Assembly (NCBI RefSeq): GCF_027286325.1
Contig: NZ_CP114588.1
Span: 2,257,317 to 2,321,316, forward strand
Direction: 5' to 3'
DNA from: Salinivibrio kushneri
GTDB lineage: Bacteria; Pseudomonadota; Gammaproteobacteria; Enterobacterales; Vibrionaceae
Length of the DNA: 64,000 nt
In this document: positions 21,299 to 31,455 of the stretch, piece after piece
Layout: every line of letters begins with the position of its first letter
Position numbering within the stretch: the stretch's first letter is position 1
Program-made: the position numbers and the translations under genes
Notes under the pieces: model-generated
Database searches by the model: none
What the model saw: only the letters and a program-made list of their open reading frames with translations
Told to the model about the DNA's origin: nothing

Positions 21299-21348
21299 CA
21301 CTGCGTCAGTGACACTGCGTCAGTGACACTGCGTCAGTGACACTGCGT
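21293..21348 (+). repeat. Four 14-bp tandem copies across the metE stop codon
   Basis: CAGTGACACTGCGT is repeated four times without change. The metE stop TGA (21296-21298) lies in the first copy. Each unit also contains the small inverted repeat CAGTG-A-CACTG. The unit is not a multiple of three, but since it contains the stop, copy changes would leave MetE unaltered. Confidence 0.95.
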
Positions 21349-21380
21349 TATCAAAGCGGGTAATCGGTATACCGTCAAAC

Positions 21381-21420
21381 AAAAACGCGCCACGGACTTG
21401 TCCTGTGGCGCGTTTTTTTA
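21381..21420 (+). terminator. Terminator after metE, symmetrical
   Basis: A GC-rich stem (AACGCGCCAC pairing with GTGGCGCGTT) is followed by a T run at 21413-21419 and preceded by an A run. It could therefore work on both strands, between metE and the convergent rpsO. Confidence 0.88.
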
Positions 21421-21422
21421 TC

Positions 21423-21453
21423 GCAAAAGAAAAGGGAGCCTGAGCTCCCTTTT
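21423..21453 (-). terminator. rpsO terminator
   Basis: AAAAGGGAGC and GCTCCCTTTT form a ten-base stem with a four-base loop, and T-rich sequence (TTTTCTTTT) follows on the minus strand, ten bases after the rpsO stop. Confidence 0.8.
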
Positions 21454-21463
21454 CTCCAGAATC

Positions 21464-21733
21464 TTAGCGACGGATGCCTAGACGCTTGATAACGTCCAAG
21501 TAACGGTCAACGTTGTTCTTTTTCAGGTAATCAAGCAGCTTACGACGACGTGAAACCATGCGTAGCAGGCCACGACGGCTGTGGTGGTCACCTTTGTGCT
21601 CAGCGAAGTGCGATTGCAGATCGTTGATTGATGCGGTCAAAAGGGCGATTTGAACTTCTGGTGAACCAGTGTCGTTCTCAGTTTTACCAAAATCAGCAAC
21701 GATTTGTGCTTTTGCTTCTGCAGTCAGAGACAT
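21464..21733 (-). CDS. rpsO: 30S ribosomal protein S15
   Basis: S15 is a primary 16S rRNA-binding protein of the small-subunit platform. The 89 residues equal the family length, and motifs such as [12 protein letters not shown] and [14 protein letters not shown] are characteristic. ATG at 21733 has AGGAGAG upstream. In E. coli S15 represses its own translation through a pseudoknot in the leader; the leader here (21734-21780) was not folded. It is the last gene of the truB side of the operon. Unlike the usual rpsO-pnp order, no pnp follows; a terminator and convergent metE do. Confidence 0.97.
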   Translation of the reverse strand: MSLTAEAKAQIVADFGKTENDTGSPEVQIALLTASINDLQSHFAEHKGDHHSRRGLLRMVSRRRKLLDYLKKNNVDRYLDVIKRLGIRR

Positions 21734-21890
21734 AATGCTCTCCTAATAAGAGTGTGTGATTATCATGCACCAGCCAATCTCTGATTCAGCCGGTGCCCGA
21801 AGGCGCGTATTCTACTGACTTTCGTCTAAGGTAGCAATCTATCCACGCCTCTTTTTTCCTGTAAAAACACGCGCCGAAGCGTCGGGCTTT

Positions 21891-22847
21891 TTAGCGTGCT
21901 TCAGGCTGACGGCTCGCCACCAAGCGACGTGGGGCGACTAAACCATCGGCGTCGATTTCTCCCACACCAATGAAGTGGCGCTCATCGCCCGCGGTGAGGC
22001 GAACAAAACCACTTGTAGGTGCATTGGGTACTTGAACCGCTTGCCCTTGCAGCGCATAGCTCGCCATCACCGGCAACAAGTTAATTTCACGTAAGTCTTG
22101 GACCGCGGTATCAAGGGGCAGTAGCAAAGGATCGAGCAACTGCTTAGGCTGGATCTCTTGCTCTCTCGCTTGATTGAGCAAGCTTTCCAGTTGCTCAAGC
22201 GTCACCATATGGCGTGTTGGATACGCCGATACACCGGTACGACGCAAGGCTGTTACGTGCGCGCCACAGCCCAGCATTTCGCCCAGATCGTCGACGATAG
22301 TGCGAATATAAGTGCCTTTAGAGCAATGCACTTCCATTTCAATCTCATCACCTTCAAAGCGCAACAGCTCAATCTGATACACCTTAATGGTACGCGCTTC
22401 GCGCGGCACTTCGATGCCTTGGCGCGCGTATTCATACAAAGGTTTTCCTTGGTATTTCAGCGCCGAGAACATAGAAGGGATTTGTTGGGTTTCACCGCGA
22501 AATTTAGCGATGCAACGCTCAAGTAGTCCCAAGTTGACTTTGACATCACGGGTTTCTACCACTTCGCCATCGGCGTCAGAAGTGTTAGTACGCTCACCCA
22601 GCTTTGCCACGACGCGATAACGTTTGTCGGAATCAAGCAAGAACTGGGAAAACTTGGTCGCTTCGCCAAGGCAAATTGGCAACATACCGGTTGCGAGCGG
22701 ATCAAGCGCCCCTGTGTGGCCTGCTTTTTCGGCAAAAAAGATACGTTTTACTTTTTGTAAGGCATCATTAGAGGTCATGCCCGTGGGCTTATCAAGCAGG
22801 ATAATCCCATCAACGGGGCGACCTCGACGACGTTGACGACGCGCCAT
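21891..22847 (-). CDS. truB: tRNA pseudouridine(55) synthase
   Basis: TruB isomerises U55 in the T loop of tRNAs and also acts as a tRNA folding chaperone. The catalytic aspartate is D49 in the conserved motif [14 protein letters not shown]. The 318 residues match the family, with the C-terminal PUA-like region (about residues 250-315). Translation is closely tied to rbfA: only three bases separate the rbfA stop from this ATG, and the GAGGAG ribosome-binding site lies in the last rbfA codons. Confidence 0.97.
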   Translation of the reverse strand: MARRQRRRGRPVDGIILLDKPTGMTSNDALQKVKRIFFAEKAGHTGALDPLATGMLPICLGEATKFSQFLLDSDKRYRVVAKLGERTNTSDADGEVVETRDVKVNLGLLERCIAKFRGETQQIPSMFSALKYQGKPLYEYARQGIEVPREARTIKVYQIELLRFEGDEIEMEVHCSKGTYIRTIVDDLGEMLGCGAHVTALRRTGVSAYPTRHMVTLEQLESLLNQAREQEIQPKQLLDPLLLPLDTAVQDLREINLLPVMASYALQGQAVQVPNAPTSGFVRLTAGDERHFIGVGEIDADGLVAPRRLVASRQPEAR

Positions 22848-22850
22848 CTG

Positions 22851-23243
22851 TTACTCCTCACCTTTGTCATCTTCACCACGGCGCTCATCATCGCTGCGCA
22901 CCGCTTTGCTTACCAAGTTGGAAATACGAATTCCCTCAGTGAGTGACTCATCAAAAACAAAAGTCAGCTCTGGGGTCACACGCAAACGAATAGCCTTTCC
23001 GACCAAAGAGCGGATATAACCACTCGCTTCATTGAGGGCTTTGAGGCTTTCTGTCGGCGCTTGCTCGTCAACGGTTAAAAACGTGACGAAAACCTTCGCG
23101 TACGCCAGATCACGTGAAATCTGAACGTCAGAGACAGTGACCATGCCAATGCGCGGATCTTTGATTTCGCGCTGCAGTATCAGTGCAATTTCTTTTTGCA
23201 GCTGATGGGCGACGCGATCTGTGCGGCTAAAATCTTTACCCAT
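22851..23243 (-). CDS. rbfA: Ribosome-binding factor A
   Basis: RbfA binds the 30S subunit during late 16S rRNA maturation and is important for growth in the cold. It is a single KH-like domain of 130 residues with the family stretches [14 protein letters not shown] and [13 protein letters not shown]. The ATG at 23243 ([14 protein letters not shown]) aligns with other RbfA starts; an upstream in-frame alternative start at 23303 would add 20 unrelated residues and is not used here. The acidic and basic C-terminal tail ([13 protein letters not shown]) is typical. It sits between infB (86 bp) and truB (3 bp). Confidence 0.95.
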   Translation of the reverse strand: MGKDFSRTDRVAHQLQKEIALILQREIKDPRIGMVTVSDVQISRDLAYAKVFVTFLTVDEQAPTESLKALNEASGYIRSLVGKAIRLRVTPELTFVFDESLTEGIRISNLVSKAVRSDDERRGEDDKGEE

Positions 23244-23329
23244 TTTCTTTTCTCTCAATAAAATGGGGGTAAGCGCATGCGCCTCCCCCCACGGTGTATC
23301 CAAACAACCTGGTTGATTTATACGCTTAA

Positions 23330-26047
23330 TCAGTCGATTGAGCGCTGAATTTCAACCGTTTCATAGACTTCGATCTGGTCACCAACGCGAACGTCATTGT
23401 AGTTCTTCACGCCGATACCACATTCGTAGCCTTTCTTCACTTCGTTGACATCATCTTTGAAGCGACGCAGTGATTCTAGCTCACCCTCGTAGATAACCAC
23501 GTTTTCACGTAGTACACGGATTGGGTTGTTACGCTTAATCACACCTTCAGAGACCTGACAACCGGCAATGGCGCCCAGTTTTGGTGATTTGAAGACGTCA
23601 CGTACTTCTGCCAAACCAATGATTTCTTGTTTGAACTCAGGCGCAAGCATACCGCTCATCGCTTGTTTCACTTCATCAATCATGGTGTAGATGACAGAGT
23701 AGTAGCGCAGATCCAAGCTTTCATTTTCAATGGTCTTGCGTGCTGCGGCATCGGCACGCACGTTAAAGCCACAAATGATCGCATTGGATGCGGCAGCCAA
23801 GACAGCGTCAGTTTCAGTGATACCACCGACACCTGAGCCGACAATCTTCACCTTCACTTCGTCTGTTGACAGTTTCACCAGTGAATCTGCAATCGCTTCG
23901 ACAGAGCCTTGTACGTCCGCCTTGAGAACGATATTCAGCTCAGCCACTTCACCTTCAGCCATGTTCGAGAACATGTTCTCCAGTTTCGCTTTTTGCTGAC
24001 GCGCCAGTTTCACGTCACGGAACTTGCCTTGACGATACAGCGCCACTTCACGGGCTTTCTTCTCGTCACGCACGACCGTGGCTTCGTCACCTGCAGCTGG
24101 CACACCAGACAGACCGAGGATCTCAACCGGAATCGACGGACCAGCATGCTCTACATCTTGGCCATTCTCATCACGCATCGCACGAACACGGCCATATTCC
24201 AAGCCACACAGAACGATATCACCTTTGTTCAAGGTACCTTCTTGAACCAGTACTGTCGCGACAGGACCACGGCCTTTATCAAGACGTGATTCAACCACTA
24301 CACCGCGCGCCATGCCTTGCTCGACCGCTTTCAGTTCAAGCACTTCTGATTGCAGCAAGATAGACTCAAGCAGGCCGTCAATGTTCTGACCTTGTTTTGC
24401 CGAAACATGCACGAAGATGTTTTCACCACCCCACTCTTCAGGGATAACGTCATACTGCGCTAGCTCGTTTTTCACGCTGTCAGGGTTAGCGCCTTCTTTA
24501 TCCATCTTGTTGACGGCAACAATCAAAGGCACACCTGCCGCTTTCGCGTGTTGGATAGCTTCTTTGGTTTGTGGCATCACGCCATCATCAGCGGCAACCA
24601 CCAAGACAACGATATCCGTTGCTCCCGCACCACGTGCACGCATAGCGGTGAACGCTGCGTGTCCAGGGGTATCTAAGAAGGTGATCATGCCATTGTCGGT
24701 TTGTACGTGATACGCACCGATGTGCTGGGTAATACCGCCCGCTTCACCCGTCGCAACGTGCGCTTTACGGATGTAGTCAAGCAGCGAGGTTTTACCGTGG
24801 TCAACGTGACCCATGATAGTCACGACCGGCGCACGTGGCGCTACCGGCGCATCGCTATCACGATCCGAGAGGACTGCTTCTTCCAGCTCGTTTTCTTTAC
24901 GTAGGATAACCTTGTGACCCATTTCTTCCGCGACCAGTTGCGCGGTTTCTTGGTCGATCACTTGGTTAATCGTCGCCATCGCACCCATTTTCATCATGGT
25001 TTTGATGACTTCGGCGCCTTTAACAGCCATCTTGTTGGCCAGCTCTGCCACGGTGATGGTTTCGCCGATTTCAACTTCACGGTTTACTTTCTGCGCTGGC
25101 TTTTTAAAGCCATGCTGCATGGATGATGGCTTAGCCATACGGCCTTTGCCTTTCCCACCTTTGCCACGACGGCCGCGAGTGGTTTTATCCTCAGCTGCGT
25201 TAGCTTTTTTCTTCTTCTTACGACGCGGGGCGGCACTCTCTTCACGACGATCCGCCTCGTCTTCTGCCTCACGGGCGTACTCGGAAGTGACTGTATGGTG
25301 ATCAGCCGCCTCCATGGTATTGAGTGCTTTGTCTTGATCTGACCAGCGTTCTTGGTTTGCTTCTGCCATTTTGCGTGCCTCTTCTAACTGCCGCTGACTT
25401 TCTTCTTCAGCTTTACGCTTGGCTTCCTCTTCCTGGCGACGCTTAAGTTCATCAGCTTCTTTCTTCGCTTGCGCATCAGCAGCTTGAGCTGCAGCAGTAT
25501 CCGCTGCGTTTTCTTTAGACTGCTCAGTTTTCGGTTGCGCTTGCGGCTTGGCTTCACGCTTAGCTTTTTCTTCGGCTTCGCGTTTGGCTTTCTCTTCTGC
25601 TTCACGTTTGGCTTTTTCTTCCGCCTCACGCTTAGCTTTCTCTTCTGCTTCGCGTTTCGCTTGCTCTTCGGCTTCTAGACGCGCTTTTTCTTCGGCTTCG
25701 CGTTTCGCTTGCTCTTCCGCTTCTTGCGCTGACTTTTGCTCTTCAAGCTCGCTACGCTTCACATAGGTACGCTTCTTACGCACCTCAACTTGGACATCTT
25801 TGTTCTTTCCGCCAGCCCCTGACACGCTCAGTGTGCTACGTTTCTTGCGCTGAAGCGTCAGACGCGTCGGAGCATTGCCGTTATCACCGTGCTCACGCTT
25901 TAAATGCGCGAGCAAAGCTTGTTTCTCATCTTGGCTTACCTGATCGTCAGCCGACTTTTGCATACCAGCTTCTTTAAACTGCTTCAGCAGACGATCGACT
26001 GGCGTATCAATTTCCTTCGCCAGCGTATGTACTGTAACCTCTGACAT
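23330..26047 (-). CDS. infB: Translation initiation factor IF-2
   Basis: IF-2 is the GTPase that places initiator fMet-tRNA on the 30S subunit and promotes subunit joining. The 905 residues show an N-terminal IF2_N domain (residues 1-50), a highly charged Lys/Glu/Ala linker with seven 8-residue repeats (about 109-164), a second IF2_N-like segment (about 330-385), the G domain with GHVDHGKT near residue 413, DTPGH and NKMD, and C-terminal beta-barrel domains that hold the initiator tRNA. Start ATG 26047 has AAGGAGGAGC. A shorter IF2-beta form is known in E. coli; I could not fix an internal start here. Second gene of the nusA-infB pair, 21 bp after nusA. Confidence 0.97.
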   Translation of the reverse strand: MSEVTVHTLAKEIDTPVDRLLKQFKEAGMQKSADDQVSQDEKQALLAHLKREHGDNGNAPTRLTLQRKKRSTLSVSGAGGKNKDVQVEVRKKRTYVKRSELEEQKSAQEAEEQAKREAEEKARLEAEEQAKREAEEKAKREAEEKAKREAEEKAKREAEEKAKREAKPQAQPKTEQSKENAADTAAAQAADAQAKKEADELKRRQEEEAKRKAEEESQRQLEEARKMAEANQERWSDQDKALNTMEAADHHTVTSEYAREAEDEADRREESAAPRRKKKKKANAAEDKTTRGRRGKGGKGKGRMAKPSSMQHGFKKPAQKVNREVEIGETITVAELANKMAVKGAEVIKTMMKMGAMATINQVIDQETAQLVAEEMGHKVILRKENELEEAVLSDRDSDAPVAPRAPVVTIMGHVDHGKTSLLDYIRKAHVATGEAGGITQHIGAYHVQTDNGMITFLDTPGHAAFTAMRARGAGATDIVVLVVAADDGVMPQTKEAIQHAKAAGVPLIVAVNKMDKEGANPDSVKNELAQYDVIPEEWGGENIFVHVSAKQGQNIDGLLESILLQSEVLELKAVEQGMARGVVVESRLDKGRGPVATVLVQEGTLNKGDIVLCGLEYGRVRAMRDENGQDVEHAGPSIPVEILGLSGVPAAGDEATVVRDEKKAREVALYRQGKFRDVKLARQQKAKLENMFSNMAEGEVAELNIVLKADVQGSVEAIADSLVKLSTDEVKVKIVGSGVGGITETDAVLAAASNAIICGFNVRADAAARKTIENESLDLRYYSVIYTMIDEVKQAMSGMLAPEFKQEIIGLAEVRDVFKSPKLGAIAGCQVSEGVIKRNNPIRVLRENVVIYEGELESLRRFKDDVNEVKKGYECGIGVKNYNDVRVGDQIEVYETVEIQRSID
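25556..25723 (-). repeat. Seven 24-bp repeats inside infB
   Basis: Seven units encode octapeptides of the form EAEEKAKR (residues 109-164 of IF-2). The units differ by a few silent and Lys/Gln or Arg/Leu changes. The repeat is in frame and forms the charged helical linker; linkers of this sort vary in length between strains. Confidence 0.85.
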
Positions 26048-26068
26048 TCTGCTCCTCCTTTGCCGTCT

Positions 26069-27556
26069 TTACGCTTCGTCGCTGAACCAGCAGATATTAC
26101 GCGCGGCCATAATCAGCTCGCCCGCACTGGTTTCGTCTAATCCGTCGATATCTAACAGATCATCAGTGCCTTGATCAGCCAGATCTTCCAGCGTCTTCAC
26201 GCCCTTCGCGGCCAGCTTGAAAGCCATTTCGCGAGAAAGACCGTCGAGAGCCAGTAAATCTTCGGCAGGTTCAACGTCTCCCAGCGACTCTTCTTGTGCC
26301 AACGCAATGGTGGTCAACGCTTCTTTGGCACGTGCGCGCAAAATTTCGACGGTGTCTTCGTCTAGGCCATCGATTTCGAGCATTTCGCTGGTTGGCACAT
26401 AGGCCACTTCTTCAAGGGTGGTAAACCCTTCTTCTACCAAGGTTTCGGCAAAGTCTTCGTCAATATCGAGGTATTTTACAAACAACTCGACGGAGGCTTG
26501 CGCTTCTTCTTGGTGTTTTTTCTGTAGATCTTCTACCGTCATCACGTTCAGCTCCCAACCGGTCAGTTGAGACGCCAAACGAACGTTTTGACCGTTACGG
26601 CCAATGGCTTGCGCCAAGTTATCCGCCGCGACAGCGATATCCATGGAGTGCGTGTCTTCATCGACGATGATAGAGGCTACGTCGGCCGGTGCCATGGCAT
26701 TGATCACAAATTGTGCAGGGTTGTCGTCCCACAAAACGATGTCAATGCGCTCGCCACCTAGTTCGGTCGATACGGCTTGCACACGTGCACCACGCATACC
26801 CACACAGGCGCCGACAGGGTCAATACGCTTGTCGTTCGTTTTCACCGCAATTTTCGCTCGTGACGCTGGGTCACGCGCCGCGCCCATTAGCTCGATCATT
26901 TCCTCGCCAATTTCTGGCACTTCAATGCGGAAAAGCTCACTCAGCATTTCCGGCTTTGAGCGGGTCATAAACAGTTGGAAACCGCGTGCCTCTGGACGAA
27001 CGGCATATAGCAAGCCACGTACACGGTCGCCTGGACGGAAGTTTTCACGAGGCAGCTGATCTTCGCGCTGGATAACCGCTTCCGCGTTGTTACCCAAATC
27101 AACGATAATCACATCGCGGTTAACCTTCTTAACCACACCGGTTACCAGTTCACCTTCATTGTCCATGAACTGCTCAACCACTTGTGCACGCTCAGCTTCA
27201 CGTACTTTTTGTACGATCACTTGCTTAGCCGTTTGAGTGGTAATACGGTCAAAGGCAACAGATTCAATCTGATCTTCAACGTAACCACCCAACTCTAGGG
27301 TCTCGTCTTCGTACTGTGCGGCTTCTAACGTGATTTCACGCGTAGGCTGTGTCACTTCGTCAACCACGAGCCAACGACGGAATGTATCGAATTCACCGGA
27401 TTTGCGATCAATGGCGATACGTACATCAATGTCGGCTTCGTACTTCTTTTTGGTTGCCGTTGCCAGTGCGGTTTCTAGTGCCTCAAAAATACGCTCACGC
27501 GGAACGGCTTTTTCGTTTGAGACCGCTTCGACAACAGCCAAGATTTCTTTATTCAT
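26069..27556 (-). CDS. nusA: Transcription termination/antitermination factor NusA
   Basis: NusA binds RNA polymerase and modulates pausing, intrinsic termination and antitermination. The 495 residues show the N-terminal polymerase-binding domain (about 1-125), an S1 domain (about 135-200), two KH domains (with [12 protein letters not shown] and [13 protein letters not shown]), and two acidic C-terminal repeats found in gammaproteobacterial NusA. It starts at ATG 27556 behind TGAGG, 21 bp after rimP. In E. coli NusA feeds back on this operon through terminators in the leader; the leader here carries two terminators (see 28048-28330). Confidence 0.97.
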   Translation of the reverse strand: MNKEILAVVEAVSNEKAVPRERIFEALETALATATKKKYEADIDVRIAIDRKSGEFDTFRRWLVVDEVTQPTREITLEAAQYEDETLELGGYVEDQIESVAFDRITTQTAKQVIVQKVREAERAQVVEQFMDNEGELVTGVVKKVNRDVIIVDLGNNAEAVIQREDQLPRENFRPGDRVRGLLYAVRPEARGFQLFMTRSKPEMLSELFRIEVPEIGEEMIELMGAARDPASRAKIAVKTNDKRIDPVGACVGMRGARVQAVSTELGGERIDIVLWDDNPAQFVINAMAPADVASIIVDEDTHSMDIAVAADNLAQAIGRNGQNVRLASQLTGWELNVMTVEDLQKKHQEEAQASVELFVKYLDIDEDFAETLVEEGFTTLEEVAYVPTSEMLEIDGLDEDTVEILRARAKEALTTIALAQEESLGDVEPAEDLLALDGLSREMAFKLAAKGVKTLEDLADQGTDDLLDIDGLDETSAGELIMAARNICWFSDEA

Positions 27557-27577
27557 CTACTAATGCCTCATTTACTC

Positions 27578-28033
27578 TTAAAATGAAGGAACCAGGTTTG
27601 CTTTGGCGATATTACTCAAGGCAAACGCCTCATCTTGGCCGTCAACGCGAACCGTGATGGTATCGCCATCGACAGAAAGGATTTCTCCTTTCCACTTACG
27701 GCGGTTTTGCATAGCCATTTTCAGCACGATGTTCACTTCATGCCCGATGAATTGCTGATAATGATCAGCGGTGAACAGTGGACGGTCAACCCCAGGTGAT
27801 GATACCTCAAGGTTATAAGCCACTGTGATTGGGTCTTCTACATCCAACACTGCACTTACCTGACGGCTCACATCGGCACAATCATCCACCGTGATACCAT
27901 TGTCGTGGTCAATAAAAATACGCAATGTTGAATGTTGGCCAGCTCGAACAAATTCAAGCCCAACCAACTCGTAGTCCAACGCCTCAACCGGCGCGGCCAA
28001 AAGTTCAGTCAGTTGTTTCTCTAATCCTGTCAT
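27578..28033 (-). CDS. rimP: Ribosome maturation factor RimP
   Basis: RimP helps early 30S assembly, acting near S12 and the central pseudoknot. The 151 residues show the RimP N-terminal domain ([18 protein letters not shown]) and the C-terminal SH3-like domain ([16 protein letters not shown]). ATG at 28033. It is the first protein gene of the rimP-nusA-infB-rbfA-truB-rpsO run and lies only 18 bp downstream of a terminator-like hairpin. Its expression is therefore probably controlled by read-through. Confidence 0.96.
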   Translation of the reverse strand: MTGLEKQLTELLAAPVEALDYELVGLEFVRAGQHSTLRIFIDHDNGITVDDCADVSRQVSAVLDVEDPITVAYNLEVSSPGVDRPLFTADHYQQFIGHEVNIVLKMAMQNRRKWKGEILSVDGDTITVRVDGQDEAFALSNIAKANLVPSF

Positions 28034-28050
28034 TCCAAACCCCAGAAATA

Positions 28051-28070
28051 AAAAAAGGGCTTAAAAGCCC
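28051..28070 (-). terminator. Terminator-like hairpin in the rimP leader
   Basis: GGGCTT-TT-AAGCCC is followed by six Ts on the minus strand, 18 bp upstream of the rimP ATG. It is an attenuator rather than an end-of-operon signal if the tRNAs and rimP share a transcript. Confidence 0.75.
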
Positions 28071-28101
28071 AGTTACTATCCGAATGGTCTTCTTCAGATA
28101 A

Positions 28102-28127
28102 CAAAAAACCCCGAAGATCGGGGTTTA
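28102..28127 (-). terminator. Second terminator in the rimP leader
   Basis: AAACCCCGA and TCGGGGTTT form a stem with a short loop, followed by a run of Ts on the minus strand. It lies inside the region enclosed by the CCAGTTAC / GTAACTGG pairing. Confidence 0.8.
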
Positions 28128-28353
28128 ATGTAACTGGACCCTGATGCTACGCCAATGACGTAGCCGTTATCGCTGGTGTCGGAATCATCTCAGCAATAAC
28201 GAGAGAGTAACTCTCTGCACAAAGGCTTATTGGTCCGCTTTGTGCTGCCCCCGAGGGCAAAAAGGCTAGCACATGGCTAGCCCGGTTAGCGTGGCTTTAA
28301 TAAGAAACGCTAACGCGTTATTCAGTTTAGCCGTTATGTTAACAACAAACTTG

Positions 28354-28378
28354 AAATTGGTTGTGAGAAGCGGATTTT
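28354..28378 (-). pseudogene. Remnant of a tRNA-fMet 3' end
   Basis: The 25 bases match 28453-28477, the CCA end and acceptor/T-stem side of the intact tRNA-fMet plus flank, at 20 of 25 positions. The rest of the tRNA body is not recognisable. It is probably what is left of a tandem duplicate. Confidence 0.4.
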
Positions 28379-28456
28379 ATCGCGCCGCGTAACGGCGCCG
28401 ACCGGAGGTCGTGTTGATTAAATTCAACCTGATATAGCGCTTCATCAACCTAAAAT

Positions 28457-28533
<77 letters not shown>

Positions 28534-28596
28534 TCCGATTGCGATTATTATATCGCTTTTTGCAACAAAGGTGCAAGCTGATGACCTTTGTGAACT

Positions 28597-28683
28597 TGGT
28601 GCCGAGAGCGGGACTTGAACCCGCACGCCTATAAAGGCACTACCCCCTCAAGATAGCGTGTCTACCAATTCCACCACCTCGGC
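28597..28683 (-). tRNA. leuU: tRNA-Leu (GAG)
   Basis: An 87-nt class II tRNA on the minus strand with encoded CCA and a long variable arm (GTGCCTTTATAGGCGT region). The anticodon loop CTTGAGG gives anticodon GAG, leucine. It lies seven bases after secG, the same place as leuU in E. coli, and is probably cut from the secG transcript. Confidence 0.96.
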
Positions 28684-28690
28684 TCAATTT

Positions 28691-29029
28691 TTACTGAGGG
28701 ATCTCGCTGTTATCAACAGGGATTTCGTCCTCTTTTTGCGTCGCTTGCTGTTGTGTAGCAGGCTCGCTTAAATCTTCAAAACCGCCTTTTGCCTCAGGCT
28801 TGTGCGCGGTGAGGTTACCAAGCACCAAACTTAACGCAAAGAATGCAATTGCAAAACCGGTTGTCATTCGGGTTAAAAAGTTTCCAGAGCCGCCAGAGCC
28901 AAATACTGTATTTGATGCTCCAGCCCCGAACGAGGCTCCCATATCTGCGCCTTTACCTTGCTGAACCAGAACCAGGCCAATTACACCGATTGCGGCCAAC
29001 AGATAAATCACAAGTAGAATTTCGTACAT
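28691..29029 (-). CDS. secG: Protein translocase subunit SecG
   Basis: SecG is the small third component of the SecYEG inner-membrane channel and aids SecA-driven export. The 112 residues contain two membrane spans (about 3-22 and 50-72) joined by a Gly/Ser-rich cytoplasmic loop with the family motif LVQQGKGADMGASFG. An acidic, Gln-rich C-terminal tail follows. ATG at 29029. It is downstream of glmM (177-bp gap without other features) and upstream of two tRNAs. Confidence 0.96.
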   Translation of the reverse strand: MYEILLVIYLLAAIGVIGLVLVQQGKGADMGASFGAGASNTVFGSGGSGNFLTRMTTGFAIAFFALSLVLGNLTAHKPEAKGGFEDLSEPATQQQATQKEDEIPVDNSEIPQ

Positions 29030-29206
29030 GGTTCCACCTATGCTCCAGGTTGTTGAGCCGGCAGTGTTACTTTTCAGCCAGCGCAGCCCCCTTCGTTGGG
29101 AGCGGGTGAATACTAGCGAAAGCGCGGTGACGAAACAAGAGAAAATTACAAAAAACCTTGATTTCGACGCTGTTTGCGCAATCTATAACCACCCGCTCGA
29201 GGTTTA

Positions 29207-30544
29207 TCAACAATTCGCCTTCACGGCTTCTGCGATTTCAAGCGCATACGCCTGAACATTATCGGCCTCAGGCCCTTCCACCATCACTCGGATTAAAGGT
29301 TCCGTGCCCGATTTACGTAACAGTACACGCCCTTGCTCGCTCAGCTTTTCCTCTACACTGGCTTTCGCTGCCAGCACAGGTTCGCTTTGTAACGGGTCAA
29401 CTGAGCCACTGAAACGGACGTTCTCTAATACCTGAGGCAACAAGGTCATCCCGTCACTCAAGGCTTTGAGATCCATGCCAGTCGCTGCCATGCTGGCTAA
29501 TACTTGTAACGCGGCAACAATGCCATCCCCAGTCGTGACTTTATCTAGCACGATCACGTGGCCCGAGTTTTCTGCACCGATCCGCCACCCTTTCTCTTGC
29601 AGCATTTCCATCACATAGCGGTCGCCCACTTTGGCGCGGGCAAACGGAATGCCGAGAGACTGAAGTGCGAGCTCCATCCCCATGTTGGTCATCAAGGTGC
29701 CCACGACGCCACCCTTTAATTCACCACGACGAAGGCTTTCTCGCGCAATAATATACGCAATTTGGTCACCGTCGACTTTGTTACCAAGGTGGTCAACCAT
29801 GATGACGCGGTCGCCATCACCATCAAACGCTACCCCTAAATCGGCTTTTTGCTCGAGGACTTGTTGTTGTAACGCACGAACGTCAGTGGCTCCCACCTCA
29901 TCGTTGATATTGGTGCCGTTGGGCGCACAGCCAATGGTGGTCACCTCCGCACCCAGCTCACGAAACACAGAAGGTGCAATGTGATAAGTGGCACCGTGGG
30001 CACAATCGAGCACCATTTTTAAGCCACTCAGGCTCAAGGCGCTCGGGAAGGTACCTTTACAAAACTCTATATAACGCCCTGCCGCGTCATTAATCCGGCT
30101 AGCTTTACCTAACTCAGCAGACTCGACACAAGTCAGTGTTTTTTCCAACTCAGCTTCAATCGCTAATTCAACCTCATCCGCCAGTTTGGTGCCTTCTGAG
30201 GAAAAGAATTTAATTCCGTTATCGTAATGCGGGTTATGCGACGCCGAAATGACAATCCCGGCTTCCGCGCGGAACGTTTGGGTTAAGTACGCAATCGCAG
30301 GTGTAGGCATGGGACCAGTAAAGGCCGCTTCCAGTCCCGCCGCTGACAGACCCGACTCAAGCGCTGACTCTAACATGTACCCAGAAATACGCGTATCTTT
30401 ACCAATCAGTACCTTACGTGTGCCTTGTTGTGATAACACACGTCCAGCCGCCCAACCAAGCTTCAGCATAAATTCAGGCGTGATGGGGAATTCGCCCACC
30501 TTGCCGCGCACACCATCGGTGCCAAAATACTTACGCTCTGTCAT
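29207..30544 (-). CDS. glmM: Phosphoglucosamine mutase
   Basis: GlmM converts glucosamine-6-phosphate to glucosamine-1-phosphate, a step to UDP-GlcNAc for peptidoglycan and LPS. The catalytic phosphoserine is S102 in [12 protein letters not shown]. The metal loop DGDGDR and the sugar loop GAENSGH (both visible) complete the alpha-D-phosphohexomutase fold. The 445 residues equal the family length. Its ATG overlaps the folP stop by one base (TAATG), showing translational coupling. Confidence 0.97.
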   Translation of the reverse strand: MTERKYFGTDGVRGKVGEFPITPEFMLKLGWAAGRVLSQQGTRKVLIGKDTRISGYMLESALESGLSAAGLEAAFTGPMPTPAIAYLTQTFRAEAGIVISASHNPHYDNGIKFFSSEGTKLADEVELAIEAELEKTLTCVESAELGKASRINDAAGRYIEFCKGTFPSALSLSGLKMVLDCAHGATYHIAPSVFRELGAEVTTIGCAPNGTNINDEVGATDVRALQQQVLEQKADLGVAFDGDGDRVIMVDHLGNKVDGDQIAYIIARESLRRGELKGGVVGTLMTNMGMELALQSLGIPFARAKVGDRYVMEMLQEKGWRIGAENSGHVIVLDKVTTGDGIVAALQVLASMAATGMDLKALSDGMTLLPQVLENVRFSGSVDPLQSEPVLAAKASVEEKLSEQGRVLLRKSGTEPLIRVMVEGPEADNVQAYALEIAEAVKANC

Positions 30545-31395
30545 TATTTTTCTTCTCCTAATCCATTTTTTACACGCGCTGTCATGGCAACCACTTTGAG
30601 TGCATCAGCGGTTTCTTTCACATCGTGGACGCGAATAATCTGTGCCCCTTTAGCCGCGGCTAAGGTAGCACAGGCAACGCTACCGCCCAGAATATCCTGC
30701 GGCGTTTTATCTAACATTTTATAAATCATTGACTTACGTGACATCCCTGCTAATACAGGTAATCCGAAGTCATGAAAAGCATCGAGGTCAGCAAGAAGCT
30801 GATAGTTATGCGCTAACGTCTTACCAAACCCAAAGCCAGGATCCAGAATGATATTCTGTCGACGGACCCCCGCGTCAGTGCAGGCATCGATACGTGCCGC
30901 TAAAAACGCTTTCACCTCTCCAACGACATCTTGGTAGTCAGGGGCTGATTGCATTGTTCGTGGTTGTCCTTGCATGTGCATGATGCACACTGGCACTTGC
31001 AGATCCGCTGCCGCTTCCAACGCCCCAGGCTCTTGTAATGCACGCACATCATTAATGAGGTTGGCACCCGCATTTACTGCGGCACGCATAACGGCTGCTT
31101 TACTGGTATCAATTGAAATCCAACAATCAGATTGCTCACGAATCGCTTCAATGACTGGAACAACACGATTAATTTCGTCTTGCTCATCGACATCGGCCGC
31201 ACCTGGACGCGTCGACTCGCCACCAATATCGAGAATGGTGGCGCCATCTGCGAGCATTTGCATCGCTCGTTCGACCGCTTTGTCGCAGTGCTGAAATTGG
31301 CCACCATCGGAAAAGGAATCCGGCGTGACGTTTAAGATCCCCATGATGACAGGGCGGGTCAGAGAAAGCGTGAGGTTATTGTGTGTTATTTGCAT
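30544..31395 (-). CDS. folP: Dihydropteroate synthase
   Basis: FolP joins p-aminobenzoate to dihydropterin pyrophosphate in folate synthesis and is the target of sulfonamides. Family motifs are [15 protein letters not shown] at the N-terminus, GGESTRPGA, and DPGFGFGKT. The start used is ATG 31395 with GGAAA upstream; a TTG four codons earlier lacks support. The order ftsH-folP-glmM is the standard one. A strong terminator lies between ftsH and folP, so folP-glmM expression needs read-through or a separate promoter. Confidence 0.96.
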   Translation of the reverse strand: MQITHNNLTLSLTRPVIMGILNVTPDSFSDGGQFQHCDKAVERAMQMLADGATILDIGGESTRPGAADVDEQDEINRVVPVIEAIREQSDCWISIDTSKAAVMRAAVNAGANLINDVRALQEPGALEAAADLQVPVCIMHMQGQPRTMQSAPDYQDVVGEVKAFLAARIDACTDAGVRRQNIILDPGFGFGKTLAHNYQLLADLDAFHDFGLPVLAGMSRKSMIYKMLDKTPQDILGGSVACATLAAAKGAQIIRVHDVKETADALKVVAMTARVKNGLGEEK

Positions 31396-31413
31396 GCGTT
31401 TTTCCAAGCACGA

Positions 31414-31442
31414 TCAAAAAAACCCCGACGTGTCGGGGTTTG
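31414..31442 (-). terminator. Terminator between ftsH and folP
   Basis: AAACCCCGAC and GTCGGGGTTT form a ten-base stem, followed by seven Ts on the minus strand. It lies 13 bp after the ftsH stop. Confidence 0.88.
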
Positions 31443-31455
31443 TTTTCATGGGCAT

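Larger units (their letters stand above)
28048..28330 (-). ncRNA. Structured leader between tRNA-fMet and rimP
   Basis: This gap of over 400 bp has no gene but holds consecutive inverted repeats. In transcript order they are: 28285-28314 (GTTAGCG arms), 28264-28282 (GGCTAGC arms), 28246-28259 (TGCCC), 28217-28245 (GCACAAAG arms), 28202-28216 (AGAGAGT), 28166-28195 (GTTATCGCTG arms, one G-U), 28146-28164 (GCTACG), then two terminators. In addition CCAGTTAC (28137-28130) can pair with GTAACTGG (28076-28069). The second of these shares two bases with the last terminator stem, so the two structures compete. A metY-rimP attenuator leader is known in enterobacteria; the layout here is inferred from sequence. 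The rest of the gap, up to 28456, holds a tRNA-like remnant and another small inverted repeat. Confidence 0.6.

Noticed and set aside
28384..28428. Further tRNA gene between the rimP leader and tRNA-fMet
   Set aside because: Only the 3' end similarity at 28354-28378 is present; no cloverleaf can be drawn.
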